A stretch of 64,000 bases of DNA, taken from Lycocorax pyrrhopterus obiensis (Eukaryota > Chordata > Aves > Passeriformes > Paradisaeidae). Made by a program: the position numbers and the translations under genes. The notes below the pieces were generated by a model. It was not told the origin of the DNA and searched no databases. It saw only the letters and a list, made by a program, of their open reading frames with translations. The stretch lies in NCBI GenBank assembly GCA_014706295.1, contig JACSVZ010000007.1:48560975-48624974 (forward strand), given 5' to 3'. Positions 1-14,600 of this stretch are shown piece after piece. Position 1 is the first letter of the stretch; each line of letters begins with the position of its first letter.

Positions 1-3000
1 AGAGGTTTTCAACACTGTTGGAGGGTTTTTTTGAGAGCTTAGTAGGTGCAACTTGAATTAATTTTTCAAAATTCAACTTCCTTCCAAAATAAAAGCAAAA
101 TTTGGAGAATTAACCGGCATGTCGCAGCTTGTGGCATCAACTGCCTGATTTTTATAAGGGCTTGGTAGGACGTCTGAGTTCCTTGAAAATTTTGGCTTGC
201 CTGTACTGAACTCTCTTGGATATTCTGGCCTCAGAAAGGTCACCAAAGAGGCCTTAAGGCCTCTGCCTTATTGCAGTATCTTTGAATTTTACCCGTTCCC
301 TCTTGGTTAAAGGAGCTTTTTGGACAAAGCACAGGAAAACTCACTGTTGGAAACAATCCTAAGTTGGCATGGGTGGAATAAGTGTTTGAGTAGGTCTTTT
401 TACAACTGCCTTCCATAATTTTCCTTGTATATCTAGAAAGAGAAGCTGCTAAGTAAGGAAATGAAGCCATGCCTGACTTCATTTTATGCCTTTCTCTGAT
501 CTTAGTATGCCTGACTTAAAATCTGCTGTTGCTCTGCTATCTCATGCCCATTTGTTTCTAGAGAAGCAGTTTGTTTGACTTAATCTTAGCCTGGTAGAAT
601 CTTAGCCATATATAGTTTTTGTGCTATTTCAACTTGGAGAATATAACAGTTTTATTGGGTGGTTAAAATCCCTATTTGGATGGGGTATATTTTAAATATT
701 AAGTTTCCTTTCTTTATCCATGCATTTGGGGAAAAAGAATGGTGTGTGCCAATACAGCTGCTTTTAAATGAGCTGTGCTGAAGCTTTTACTGAAGTAGAA
801 GGGATTCAAAAGCCTATTATTATGCATTAACTGTACTGAAGGCACAATAGCACAGTTTCTTTTAAAGTGCACTTCTGTTCTGAATGATAGCTGCTGTGGC
901 AGCTCTTGTGGTTGCTTATTTCTTTCTTCTCAGTGCTTTCTACATGTGATCTCTTCAGTTTTCAAGTAACCTGGTAGCTTTTCTGGCTACCAGCTGTTCA
1001 AACTTAATCTGTGGTCTGACTTGGATCAAGTCAGTTTTGCCAGTCATTTTGCCATTTGAGTGTGGTTGTCACTTCTACTGAGGGTGTACCAGTCAGGAAA
1101 TAGCCTCATATTCTGTTATTTGAGGTCTATCTCCAACATGTGTAAGGAGGTAGTAACCACCCTGATTTTGTTCACTGAAGAAGGATAGGTAGAAGGAACT
1201 TGGTTGTACAGAAAAGTACGTTCGTAGTCATTTTGCAAGCAGAGATGTTAATGGAACAGGATCAGTGATATTTTATGAGGAAAGACGTCATTTCCTGTCA
1301 CTTCATTTATATCTGTTCATAAATGTAATCGTCCTTCTAGCTCTGAAATGGTAGCCAGCTTTTACTTTTTGAAGGGCAGTTTTGATCCCATTGTTCATGT
1401 GATATCAGTGGAATAATGTTGGAATGGACTAATAATGCATCCCTCTGCCAAATGAGGTCTTCAGATGTTCAGAGAAGATTTCTACCTTGAACCAAATTCA
1501 CTTAACTGATCCCTCTTGCTTGCATATTCAAGCAGCACAGGGAAGATTTTCTTCCTGCTATGAAATTCTGTAGTGTGGGGAAATCTGTCAAGGGCAGCTT
1601 CTTTGGTGGTTGTTTCTTGTACACTACCTGCTGAGAGTGTAATTTTGTGAACCAAGGAAGAGATAGTGGTCTACTCTGATTGCCAAGCTATAAATTAGGC
1701 ATAATGCAACAGTATATGTAAGAGCATACTCAGTAACAAAATTGGGCAGTTAATACCCAGTATGTGTAAAAGTGTCCTTCTGTGCCAAATGGAGTGAGTA
1801 ATTTCAAAGGGGGTCACTAGTCCGCAGTGTCTTAAAATTATATTACACTTTTTGTAATCTTTTCAGTGAAGTGCTATGACTTGTCTGGTTGATTTTCAAA
1901 GCCTGTTGTTACAGAAACCAGGCTGTCATTTTTCCCCTGGCAATACAGTTTATGAATAGATCTGTAGTGAAATCCCCTTGAAGATGCTATTGACATGTCA
2001 GACAAAGCAGCCTCTTCTTGGCATTATTGTGAGGTGAACAAATTGAGTTTGTAAGTGATGAGGCTGAACAATTAGCATAAATAGTTTCCATCCTTTAGTT
2101 CTGGAAGAGATTTTTAAATCTGACTGGGAGTAAAAAAAATTCAAAACAAGACCTCATTGAGCTTGAGCTGATAATACCAAGACCTCATGGTGTGATGTTT
2201 GATTCTCCAGCTTGTTTGCAGCTGGAAGGCTTGCCTGTGAAAAACATAAGGAATGATTCTTTTCTGTAGAGATGAAAAGTTGCCTGACCTTTTAATAACT
2301 GTCCTTTTTATGTGAGTCACAGTATTGATTGTTAATCCAGTCATTATCCTTTTTCCAAAAGGTGATCTTGCCAGGGACATCACTTTTTATCTGTATTTAA
2401 AAAGGACACAGCCAATCTGAGTCCAAAACCCAGCAGAGCCAGAGAGCTCTCTCCCTCATAAGAAACGAGATGCTGTAGACCATAGAAACCAGTGACTTTC
2501 AGGAAGAAAAAAATGAGAGGAAGGTGGAGAGGGAACATCAAATGTATGAAACTCAGAATGGGAAACCAGAGGCAAATTCCATGTAGAAGACACAATTTTT
2601 TACTGGTAACTGATGTCTGTAGTCAAATTCATAGGACAGTCAAGAGGTAGTAAAATTTAAACCTGTTCACATTATTCCACAGTGCTTATTCAGTTCTGAG
2701 AACCACAGTTATTCCCTCAGAGCTGGGAAATGACATGTCATATCTGAGAAAGCTGCACCAGTGCTGGACCCTGCCAGTGTTTGAACTGCTTTGCCAGCTT
2801 TGGCTCAGAGTAGTGTAAACAGAGCTGAGGCAGTATGAGTCAGTAAGTAAAAAAGGGGAGGTGAAAATTAATTTTAGTACCCTGGTTTAGGAATCTGAGG
2901 TGTAAAATAAAAGGGTTGGTGTCCATTGGTGGGGTTTTGAAGGATACACACATACTTTGTGGGGAGAACTAGAGTCATAATAAGAGAAGATGCCAGAAGA

Positions 3001-6000
3001 GTTCAGAAGTTGTGTGAATGGTCTGGAGGCCAGGGAGAAAAAAACCAAACAAAACATGATCCAAACCTTGGGAACCTTTTAGAGTTATTTTGAGGACATT
3101 GAAACAATTAACACAAAGGCTAATACATGAAATGCTGCTCTCTGGTACGCTGATGCATCCTCGTGTTGCACTACTTGTGTATCCTTGTGTCATCACTGAC
3201 TCCCTAGATCAGGAACTGGGATTTCATCATGCCTTTCAATTTTTTGGTGGACAGATAATTCTTAACGTGTTTTTTCATTGTTTGACATTGACTTAATGAG
3301 TGCACATACTTTTCTTTTTTTATAAAAGAGAAAAGAAACTCAGTGTAAGTCCAGGATTTAATAAGGTCTTAATTCTACTTTTTATTGTAGCTAATCCAGT
3401 CTTGTATAGATATTTTCATAACTTCATACTGATGGAAAGAGAGTTTTCAAGGCTATTTCATAAATATTTCTTTACAATCTTATATTAAATGGATTTAGTG
3501 ATTGAGAGTTGAGTCAGTTATTTGCTTCATAAGCTGCCACTTTACCATTGCACATATAATCACACTTGGGAATCCTCTTTTGGTTGAGCAATGCAAATTG
3601 AATTAATATACCAGAGAGATAAAATTTGCTCATAATTCTACTGTTTATGAGGTGAGGGGTATGGAGGAGGATGCTTAGTGTGCCTCCTGCCAGATGGTAC
3701 TTTGCCTGCAAATAGAAAGCTTGCTCTTTGGCGTCACATAGTTTTACATGGATGCACAAATGCCTCTCAAAGAAGTTGGGTAGTGTTTCAAATAATTTCA
3801 TTGCACTTCATTTGGATGCCTTATTGTTGCCCAGGTAGTATAATCCATGAGACAAGTTTACTAAAGAATTATCTCTACAGAAGCATTCTTGCAGAATTTT
3901 TCAAATAAACATGTATTTCTTTGAATAACCCATTCCTGATTTGCTGTAAGACTGCTGCCTGGGTTAGTATCCAGCAGAAGCTGAACTGAGCATTTGAGGG
4001 AAAATCCACAAGTCATCCTGCTGCAGAAAACTGGAAACAGCTGTCTAATGGGAATGGGAGCTTAAAGCTTGGTAATTCTTATTTTTTTCCAGAGGGCATC
4101 CAACATTATCAGTGAACTGTTCTTTATTTCTTCTTTGGTCCTTGTAAGATTTATGTTACCTGCTTTCATGTTTAAATGCACTTGCTCAGTGTACCATTTT
4201 TCTTCACTGACAATTTCGTTAAGGGCATACTAGCTTGTGATTTTACGAAGAGTTCTTTTAAAATTTGATATTTGTGTTTATGTTTTTCATTTTTTTAGGC
4301 TTCCTGTAATTCTTTAAAAAACATACCTTTAATGTACCCTGGAACACTTGTGATTTTCTAATGACTATTCAAATCCATTATATCTGATTTGGGAAGTATT
4401 ATTAAGAAGGAGGACTTTCATATGACACGTTTTATATTTGAGTAAACTAGTTTCACTGTGATGGTGAGATCTTTGGGTTTGACTTTGTTTCCGGTGTTAA
4501 CGCTACGTTACATAACTAAAGTCAATACTTTTCTATGAGCAAAAGCCACCCGCTTTTCTTCTCTCAAGTACACAATTACCATCACAATATTGACAGTGCA
4601 CAGGTTGTGCAAGAGGATCAGATGAGTGTATTATGTCATTCCCTGAGACTATTACCTACGTGTTCTGAGGTCACGACTGTCCGTCTGAGACTGTACCACT
4701 TCAGCACCTGAGCTAATGGGTGAAACATGACAGGGGACTGACCCTTTTGACATTTATGGTAAAGACAATATGGGAGGATGCTTTCAAAGTCACTAACCAT
4801 CTTTCTGTAAAGATCTTCACACTGCACTGATTTTGAAGAGTAGTATGGGCTAAAGTCACAAATGTTTTAAAAGCAAGAGTAGTTCTAAGACGTACTTACC
4901 CTATTCATTGCGACTCAGCTGATATAGGACCCCTGCATTCGGGGAGATGTTGTTGGAAGGAGTGATGATTTTTTGACTTTCAAACAAATCTTCTAACAGA
5001 TTAGTACAGAATTATAAATTAGTCAGTTTGCAGTACCATGAAGTCTGCTGCAAGTTCAACTCCTGTCAAAAACTGATGACATTTTGCTGCTGACACCAGG
5101 TAATGATGCATGCATTTGCTTGACAGGTACAGAGAAGCTCACTTCTGCACACAGTGATGAGTTTGTTTCCTGTCACTGAGGCACAACTGCATGTGTATGA
5201 ACACAACCCCAGGCCTGGGGAAGATGAGGACCTGGAATGTGAAAAGGGAATTGCATATAAGCAGAAATACACTTATGTGCAGAGGTGCCTAAAGCTGTTT
5301 GCAGTGCTTAAACAAACGACACAAACTTGAAATATTCAAGCTAGCTTGTGAATATGATTATTGAAGGGGTAAAAGGGGAAGTATGTAATTCTGTCTTCTG
5401 TCTATCCTTCTTACCCTTACACCTCTGCTCTGGGTGAGTCTGATGATCAGCAATCCCTGAATGCCGGGTTGAAGGCGTTGGCACTGCAGTCTGTAGCTGT
5501 AACACGTCCTGAAGGGACAGAGGAGCAAGATGTAGGCATTAAAAGGGGCAGTGAGCTTTTGTGTACATCCTGTGCCTAACCCTCTTCCTGCAAAGGCGGA
5601 GCTGATTGCACACAGCCTTCAAAAATCTACAGATCCATTTTCCCTGTGAGGGACAATGTTAAGAGTTGTAGCAGGCTTGAATGCTTAGCAGGTGTTAAGG
5701 GTTGGCATGTTTGTTGTGAGTAAATCAACCGCTAATAAGGTGAAGAAATCACATGTCAAGGCAGGTTATAAAACCACAGATCCACGTGGTTGTTGAGATG
5801 GTTGTCAGGCTTAGGGGATTCTGAAACTCAACTTCATTGGCAGCCTGCCTGTCAGAGTATGGGTAGGGCATGTGGAAACAATGCTCCCACGGTACCCAGA
5901 ATTAATCTGCTAACAGCCTAAGTCAGGGCAGGTGTCACCAGCATGCCGGGGTTGCCCCAGCTGCTTCATGCCAGGTCTTTGCTCCAGAGCCATGCACACG

Positions 6001-8600
6001 GCTTATGCTGTGCAGCTGCTCTTATATTCTGTTCTGAGGCATGCTGTTTGCATGCCTTGTATAGCTCTTTAGCCACAGGCAGCTCAGCCAGAGCTTTTTA
6101 TCAAAGGTGAATCATCCTTTCTGTCATGCCATAATGAAGGATTTTGTTATGTCCATGACTCAGAGAAAAAGGTGGTGATGTCCCCTCCAAGTCGTAACTG
6201 GATTAAGCTGCTTTTGTTTCCCCACTCATTTAATGATTGGAGAGAGGGAACAAGCTACAGAATGATGGCAATTTCAATATAGACTTGGCTTTCTTGGTGC
6301 CCTCCCTTCCTCCTGAGATCTGTGCTGGATAAGATGAGCTGCAGGAGCCATGAGTTGCAACAGTACCAGCAGGATAAATATTTCTGTATTTCTATCTGGT
6401 TTTAAGATGATGGGTGTATGTTCCCCTCCTTTTTTTGGCAAAGGTTAGCCCCATTAGATGTACTGCTTTTCATTTCATCTCCTTCTCCCATCTGTTCTGT
6501 CTCTTTTCAGTAGAAACCAAGGAGATGTAGCTCCCACTCAGGCAGCCGGATAACTCCATCTCCCATACACGAGAAAATATCTCTGTGTGAAGCAGAGCAG
6601 TGCCTTGCTGTGCACACACATCAGATTGTACCATGAGGGCAGACTGCTCTCTCAAACTCTGATAATGTCGTATTCTCTCTGTCAGCTTATACAGATGAGG
6701 GGATGCCACTGCCCACTTCAGTTACATCTTACTGAATTCCCAGGCCTAAGATAGGACCCAAGGGAATCCAAACAGCTTTTTTTTTTGACAAACCAGGTTA
6801 TTGCAGCAGTAGGTAAGAAAAATGAGTAGTTTAAAATACTAAAGCCATGATATAGCTAGTAAATAAAGAACAGTGCATGTAGATAAGGTATACAGAATTT
6901 ATAGATGAGAGTTAGACCAAACCTATGGTTATTTGGATAATAAAGTCATAAATACAACAAATGTTTATACTGTAAACTCCATACTGTATCTTGGAACTCA
7001 CTGGTAGGTGGCCATTTCATTAAGGAAGAAATCTTGCCTACCAAGCTCCAGAGCTTTGGTTAATTTCCCTGACCTTTAAAGAAAATCTTGAATTGTCTCC
7101 TTGTGAGAACAACTGCACACCATGAGTTCTTTGTAGAGAGGAGCAGTATCTTTGAGCAAAGCTGTCTTCATGTTAATTCATGTAATATTACCTCTGTGAG
7201 CAGGTATTTATTGCAGGTAGTTATTTATTACTAATACTATTATCACCAGAATGTACTGTTATCGCTGTCTATGAAGCAGGGCAGTTTGCAGTGAAGCTGC
7301 TTTGCTTTTGTTTTGTGACCAGATGCCTAGGCTCATTTTTATTTCTGGCTCTTACCTTTGATGTCCTCGGGACTTCTGATTTCCTGTTCGGTATTAACTT
7401 CAGATAAGTAAAGTCACCTTAGAAAGATTAGAAAAATGGTGATTTTTATTCATGCTTCTTGAAACGTCAGTTTATACTAATATAACCTTTTTTAGTGTTG
7501 TACTGTGAAATACTATACAGTCAACTGAATGAGATTACTGGGTAGGTAATAGCTTCCCAGATGACAAATCCATTTTGCCAAGGGTTATATTCCTTCTGCT
7601 GTATGGTGGCAGTAAGGGGATGGCACTTCTGGCACAAACACCTGTGATGGGAGCTGCACACCTTTGCATCCGATTATGTGAAAAGATCTGCGTTGTGCAG
7701 GGTCCTGTTACCATTGCTAGAGACTTGGGCCAGGGCTCTGTTCTTTGCTGCCCTATGTGTATTCTCACAGCCACAACTTGAATGGAGGAGACAGAGGACA
7801 AAATGGGGGTTGCAATGAGAAAAGTAGTGTGTGTGTCCTGAATACATCCATGTGGGCATGGTATCTTAGCCAGTGATGTAAGAACAACCATACTGTGAAA
7901 GGTGCCAGCACCTGTAGATCTGGGTCTTTTCTCCCACAGGAGAAGCTTCCTTAATGCTTTTTTAGTTACTAATCACTTCAGTTAATATTAGTTTTTAATA
8001 GGCAGAATTTATTAAAAACCACATGCTTTATGTGCTTGCTAATTTTTTACCGTACGTTATTTCATGTGGTAGGGAATAACTTCTCTGAAAAATTTTGCTT
8101 TTGTCAGTCAGTGAAACTGACAAGAACGTCTTAAAGCTGATGTTATTTCAGTATTATTCCAGAAGAGTATTCTGCTCTCATGGAGGGAATGATATTACAT
8201 GGAGGAAATGGTATTTTACTATACTATACTATTACTGTATTACTATATATAGCAGTGTATTACTGCAAGGAACCTACTTGGCTGTTACATGCATATATGC
8301 TTCTGTTGGCATCTTAAAATATTTATAAAACATATTAAATAGATTAAAGTGTTGCAGATTGCTGCATCTCGACCAATAGTCTGTACTGTGTTCCTGTAAG
8401 AGTAAGAATGTCAATTGTGATTACACAGTGTCTCAAAACTACAGAGCACTAAAGAAATTCTGAAGCGGCAAGCTGTAATGTATTACATCAGAAGAGACAC
8501 TTATGTTTGGTCATATGTTTCTACAGATGCATTCTTATTTTTCATTCTTCCGCTTATACACACTGTACATTTTTTTTTTAAAAGTATAATTTTCTTTCAG
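1..8600 (+). other. SLC24A4: SLC24A4 intron 2 (3' part), no exon seen
   Basis: This stretch lies upstream of the first recognisable coding exon and ends in the acceptor tttctttcag at 8591-8600. I looked for a short exon ending in the first base of the codon that exon 3 completes, and for the Asn-Cys-Thr-rich N-terminal segment expected of NCKX4, and found neither. Open reading frames here are short and overlap on both strands, as expected by chance. There are short low-complexity tracts, for example T-rich around 3308-3320 and alternating A/T around 8215-8260. I see no CR1 copy, RNA gene or CpG-dense segment. The intron designation is inferred from the human gene structure. Confidence 0.7.
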
Positions 8601-8677
8601 CCATTAATGAGTTTCCTGAAGATATATTTACAAATAAAGAACGTCGGCAAGGAGGAGTTCTGCTTCATATCATTGCT
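8601..8677 (+). CDS. SLC24A4: SLC24A4 exon 3
   Basis: A 77-nt exon with acceptor tttctttcag and donor gtaagt. It begins with the last two bases (cc) of a split codon, probably Ala, then reads [20 protein letters not shown] and on to HIIA, ending in phase 0. This is the segment just before and into the first mature transmembrane helix of NCKX4. The 'ERR(Q)GG(V)LLHI' region is strongly conserved in the family. The preceding exon is outside the window. Confidence 0.92.
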
Positions 8678-11600
8678 GTAAGTTTTCTTCTACTGTGCTT
8701 CATTTTTGCTTTCCTTTTATGTTGCTTATTCTATTTTTTTAATAAGATACTAATCATCATAGTGACCTTACTAAGTAGAGTTCTAAATGTATCAACAAGT
8801 TTTTAATACTTTGATTTGAGTATTTCTATTTCTAATTTCAAACGTCTATATGAGTACAAATTCTTAAAAAGTTCTTGGGAACATGGTATAGTGGTGGACT
8901 TGATACTGTCAGATTAACAGTTGTACTTGATGATCTTAAGGATCTTTTCCAACCTAAATTATTCTGTTACACTGTGATTCAAGAAAATGATGCAAGTCTA
9001 AATGCAGTGCCTATTCATTCATCCTTTTGGAGATAAATCCTGGCAGAATGGATCACATGACTTGTATTTCATGTTGTGTAGACCGAGTGTGGGACTCCTT
9101 CATTGGTGACGTTGAGCATGATGTGGAAGTTTCTTGAGTCTCTTTCTTTTCTTTTGTGCTGCTGTGCAATAGATGCAATTATAATTTAAAACAAAACCAA
9201 ACCGACCCTGAAGAATATAGAAAGTATCACGTGGAGTTTTATTTTCTGTTGTAGTAAAAACAAAGCGAGGCCTGCAGGCTCTAGGTTATCGTTTCCAGCT
9301 CCAGGAAAGGAGAGTAAGAAGGAGCTGTGTTTGATGGACAGCAGCTGGATTAGGCCCACTGCATGGGCACAGCACATAAAGCTGCGTAAGACAATGGGAG
9401 AATCACGCGTATGCAGGGAACAAGGATCATTCCTAAGAGTTTTGGTGCAGTGATCCATGGCCAGGGTCCGCTTATTTCCAGGTGTAACTGTTTCCTGAAT
9501 ATTGTTAATCAGCCTGGTTTTACTTCCTGTTTAATTACTTGGTCTGATAGTTAAAAATGTAGAGGATGGCTACATAACTTTGTAAGCTTTACCTGTTACT
9601 TTTTGTTTTATGAAATCCGTTGTGGCATCCTCTTCTGTCAAAGTGCAGTACCTTTCATATTTTAGGGTCTGACAAACATTCTTGTTCTAAATGAGATCTT
9701 ACATTCAAAGATCTGGTTTTATGTCATGAATTTATCAACAGGGAGATTTTTATTTGGAATGGAATAAAAATTGAAGCTGTGTATTTCTGCTAATTTGAAT
9801 AAAGGTACCATTGCCTTTTTTCCTCTTTTCATGTACAGGAAAAATCTGAAGTATCCCTGAATTTGTTTTCTTTATAGGCTCTATATATGTTCTATGCTTT
9901 GGCCATAGTATGTGATGACTTCTTTGTTCCATCGTTGGAGAAAATTTGTGAGGTATGTTAAAGATCTTCATTGCTCTTTTAGAAATTTATTTAGAGAATA
10001 TTATTTGGAGACTCAAAAATTTTGTGTCATCATTGCTTAGAGTTCATTCCTGTCAACTTTTTGGCATTGATCCTTTTCAAATGATTTGAGCTTCCGTCAA
10101 AAAATGAACCAGTGGTCTGTGCATACTTGTTCCTCTGGCCACACTCAACCAGAAAAAAATCAAAGATTTCATGAGATTGGATGGTAAAGCCCACTCTTAA
10201 ATACCTGAAGCATGTAACTAGGAGAAGTATGGGTTATGGATGAGTTGGGTTTATTATTGTACTCCTTTTTTTAAAAGTAACTTGTGAAAAGATATCATAG
10301 ATAGAAAAAGGAATGTGTTGGCTATGCAAATTTTATTGCACATCTACCACTGTATCAGCAAGGAGAGAGGAAGTATATGTGGTCCTACCATAAAGTGGAG
10401 AAAAGGGAAAATGCACGAGAAAAGTATGTACCTTGGATATGGAATGAGAATACTTATTTTATATGCAAAAAAAACCAAAACCAAAACAAAACCAAAAACA
10501 TAATGCCTTTACATAATTTTTGAGAAGACTTTGCAAAATTACATGTAGGATTCTAACTGAGTTGATTGTGACAGGGTAGAATTTATACATGACATGTAAA
10601 TGTTGTGTTGAGTATGACTTTGGTGAACAAAATGAGTATGTAATACAAATGTAGATTTTAACTCCTTTCTAAAGGCAAAATGAAAATCTCATCTCCTTTG
10701 CTTTTAGACAAAAATAAGAGTGATCATTTTCTGGAAAAACTACTGGGGGTTTTTGTAGCTAATTAAAAAGTCTGTTTTCCTATGGCTAGACGTATTACCT
10801 TGGTCATTGGTGTTACTGAGTTACAAACTTAGGCTTTTCAGTAGAAGAAAAAATAGAAAAATAAGGGAGGTGATCAATAGTAGTAAAATATTCAGTTGGG
10901 ATCTTTTGTTTCCCTTTCCAGGTGTTCTGTATTCAGCATGCACCTTAGACACCATATTTAAGTCATACCAGTTGGTTGTAGCAATTACTGGTTACTGATG
11001 CTTCATAAAATCTTTACGTCTTGTCTCATGTTCTGCTGAACATTTAAACAGCTAAGAAGAGTTCAGATAGCACACTTAGGTTTGAGCTCCTGCAGCAGTA
11101 TGACTGGTAGTAGATCATGTTTGTGTTTTATGTTTTGTCAAGATGTGTAGGATGCCATTGTCATCAGCTTAAGATGTTTTCAGGCAAACTGCTTGAAAAA
11201 TACAGGATTTTTTACTTCTCCTTTTGTCACTAGTTACTTTTCTGTCCTCGAAAGAAAAACAATGTACTAAAGATGAGCCTAGTGACTCTCAAAAAGGAAA
11301 AAGCTCCTCCATAAAACCATGTTTATAGTTCAAGGGAAAGATCTTCAGACTGCTAAATTGATGCAGCCCACTTGTGGACCTGCACATGTTTATGCTGGTC
11401 TGAGAACTCTAAGTTATCTATATCCTATTAGAGCTTAAGAGACACTGTCATAAAAATAGGTCTCTCTGCCTCTCTGTGTCTAATTGGACTAATTTTGTCT
11501 GTGTCAGCGGACTCACTGTTGATTAACACGGTTGAAAAGTGAAGTCAGAATCAAGCCTGCTGTTTGTAGGATTTTTTCACAAAGGTTATATTTTTCTGTT

Positions 11601-14600
11601 ACAGATTTTTATTTTCAAATTTTAGAAGCCCTAAGAGTTGGGAAATTGAATGATTGTGTTTGGAGTTCCAAAAGTAAATTAATGAAAACAATTTGAGTTG
11701 TTTACAATCTTTTTGAACCTGCAGAGATACTTTTCTTTAATCAGCTCCATGTAAGCCACAATTGACTATTCATTTACATATATAACTATAGAACTCCACA
11801 ATGTAAATACAGTACCAGTGCTGAGATTACCAATTGTTTTCTTCTAGAAACTACATTTGAGCGAAGATGTTGCTGGAGCCACATTCATGGCAGCAGGGAG
11901 CTCCACCCCAGAACTGTTTGCTTCTGTTATAGGTATGGAGCCCACACACAGGCTTTTTTGAGATCTGCTGTTGAAAAATCAGCAGCAGATCAAGCACAGG
12001 TACCCATTCTTCTGTCAATTTATAATCAGCAATTGCAGCTGTCAGCTAGTCTGTGGTTCATGGTATAATTAACTGCTCAAAATATCTCATAAAACTGTGA
12101 GTCTCCTCTCAAAACACAGAGAGGAATGTCTGATTCTGAACACAGGACGCAAAAGAAGAGATTTATTGAAGTCCCCTGAGAAGTAATTTGATATATTTGG
12201 AAAAAGATTAAGAGCAGCCCTGAGGAGAAAGACTTGGGGGTGTTGGATGATGAGAAGCTCATCATGATCTGTCAACGTGCAGCCAGTGTGCACTTGCAGC
12301 CCAGAAAACCAACTGTATCCTGGGCTGCACCAAAAGCAGTGTGGCCAGCGGATTGAGGGAGGTGATTCTGCCCCTCTACTCCACTCTTATGAGACCCCGT
12401 CTAGAGGAAGAGACCTTTAAAGGACATCTAGTTCAGCTGGCCTGCAGTGAGCAGCAGCATTTCCAACTAGATCAGGTTGCTCAGAGCTCCATCCAACCTA
12501 ACCCTGAATGCTTCCAGTGGTGGGGTCATCTTTGTGCCAGCGTCTCACCACTCTCGTTGTAAAAAAATTATTCCTTTTATCTAGTCTGAATCTACCCTCT
12601 TTTAGTTTAAAACCATTACCCCTTGTCCTAGGGGTCCTAAAAAGTTTGTCCTCATCTTTCCTGTAGGATCCCTTCAAGTATTGAAGGGCTGTAACAAGGT
12701 CTCCTCAGAGCCTTCTCTTTTCCAGGCTGAGCAAACACAACTCTCTCAGCCTTTCCTCACAGGCAGCCACCCCCACTGCTCTGTCCTCAGCTGCCCTTTC
12801 TGAACAGCCCATAGCCCTTGATAGCAGCACTCCAGTTGTGGGATGTGTCTAACCAAATTTCAGTAATGCAACTAGGTTGTAGCATTCTAGCAGCATGATG
12901 GCTTGTATTTGATAAATCTTTAGTAAAGCCTTTGTAGGCTTTATCCTGACTGAGGTTTTTACAAACTTTAAGGAAACACTATACAAAGGAACGCACCGTA
13001 ACCTCACATCCAACTTCTTGAAAAGCGGTGAGTGTAAGCCGTTAAGGCTTCCTTTAGCAATCAAGTAACTTTAGCAAAAGTTGTTTGGTTGCTCACCTTG
13101 GAGAAAGATTTCTGTGCTTTAAATAAATTCCATGCTTCTGATATGACTGGAGATGTTTTATACTCATTTGAATGGATTATTGCACAATTACCAACCAAGC
13201 TGTGAAACAGAGAACTTGCTGTTGAATTAACTAGTTAAGAAGTCATTTTATAGAAGTATATATGTGGAGATTTTAAGCCAAAACTGGGGAGCTGCTAGCT
13301 AGACTAAAAGCACAAATCATTACACAGAGAAGCGAGCCTTAATTATGAAACATATTTTGGTTAATCTTTGAAACAGTCTCTGTACTGAGTGACTTAAAAT
13401 TAAATGACAGAGGTAATTATGTGTGTTTTGCTCCCTCTGCAGGTGTATTTATCACTCATGGCGATGTAGGAGTTGGGACCATTGTTGGTTCAGCAGTTTT
13501 CAACATTCTCTGCATTGTTGGTGTCTGTGGACTGTTTGCAGGACAGGTTAGTAAGATACTTGTCTTTACATAGTTCAATTGCTTACAAATTAGGGGTTTC
13601 CCTGAGCAAATACTAAAAACAAAAAGACAAAATCTCAGACAAAAATGGCATTGTGAAAAATGTCAAGGATTGGAAAGAACTTACAAATAGCAAATGTTTC
13701 TGACAAGTTCAGCTGTGGTTTCAGCACTCTGAACATGTAGCATACAGAGGAAACTGGTTCTTCTTCATACAATACTGTGTTTGCAGTCAGCTGATCAGTG
13801 GCATCTGCTGATCTTTCCTGGTACTGATGACAGTCAAAGAATCTGGGACAGAAGCATGAGATTTGCTCCATTTACTTAATAGATGGTTAAACTGTTTATC
13901 ATACTTTTTCAGGTAGTAAGTCCGATACATCCACAAATATAAGGAATGAGGAACAACTGATTTGCTGCAGTACAATGAATTGTACTTTACAATTGAAATT
14001 ATGACCAAATCAAGTATCATTAGTAAGAAATGTATTTCATTAATGGAAGTTTCTATATAATTTTTATTACTGATGCTTATTATAGATTCATTGTCTAACA
14101 GACTGATACATCTTCATGGTAGCATAAAACTGCATTTGGTTTCAGAATTGCTGCTAATAAAAATAATTACTCTGCTCACACACCTAAGTTATTTTAAGGT
14201 AGGGGCCTTTTTGTTTGTTTGTTTGTTTATCTGTTTTTGAAGTGGCATATTTTTGTTGGCTCAAGGTGTGGTATTTTTCAGGTGGTTTGTCTTACCCAGT
14301 GGGCTGTGTTCCGGGATTCTATATACTACACAATATCTGTGATCATACTTATTGTTGTAAGTAGTTCTCTTATCAGCTATTGTGTTTCATTGCTTGAATT
14401 TTTGGAGGACCAGCCTGCTAACTATTGATACACACTGGCCAATAGTTATTTTCCTGGCTAGTTCTAGTGGCATCTGGAAGTGAGACCTGAGCTCCACAAT
14501 GCTGTATAAATATGAAAATTGCATACAGCCCCATGGAATATGTGCCCATCAAGTCCATCAGTGTCCATTCACTTTGTACCTAGGGTTTGTAAAGTTCTGC

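Larger units (their letters stand above)
11933..13442 (+). other. SLC24A4: SLC24A4 intron 5
   Basis: A GT-AG phase-1 intron of 1.5 kb (gtatgg ... ctctgcag). About 650 bp in its middle consists of two CR1 LINE pieces in opposite orientation, listed separately. The remainder is unremarkable AT-rich sequence. Confidence 0.85.

Noticed and set aside
1..8600. SLC24A4 exon 2
   Set aside because: I searched for the expected Asn-Cys-Thr-containing N-terminal segment ending in phase 1 before a GT and found no convincing match; it is probably upstream of the window.
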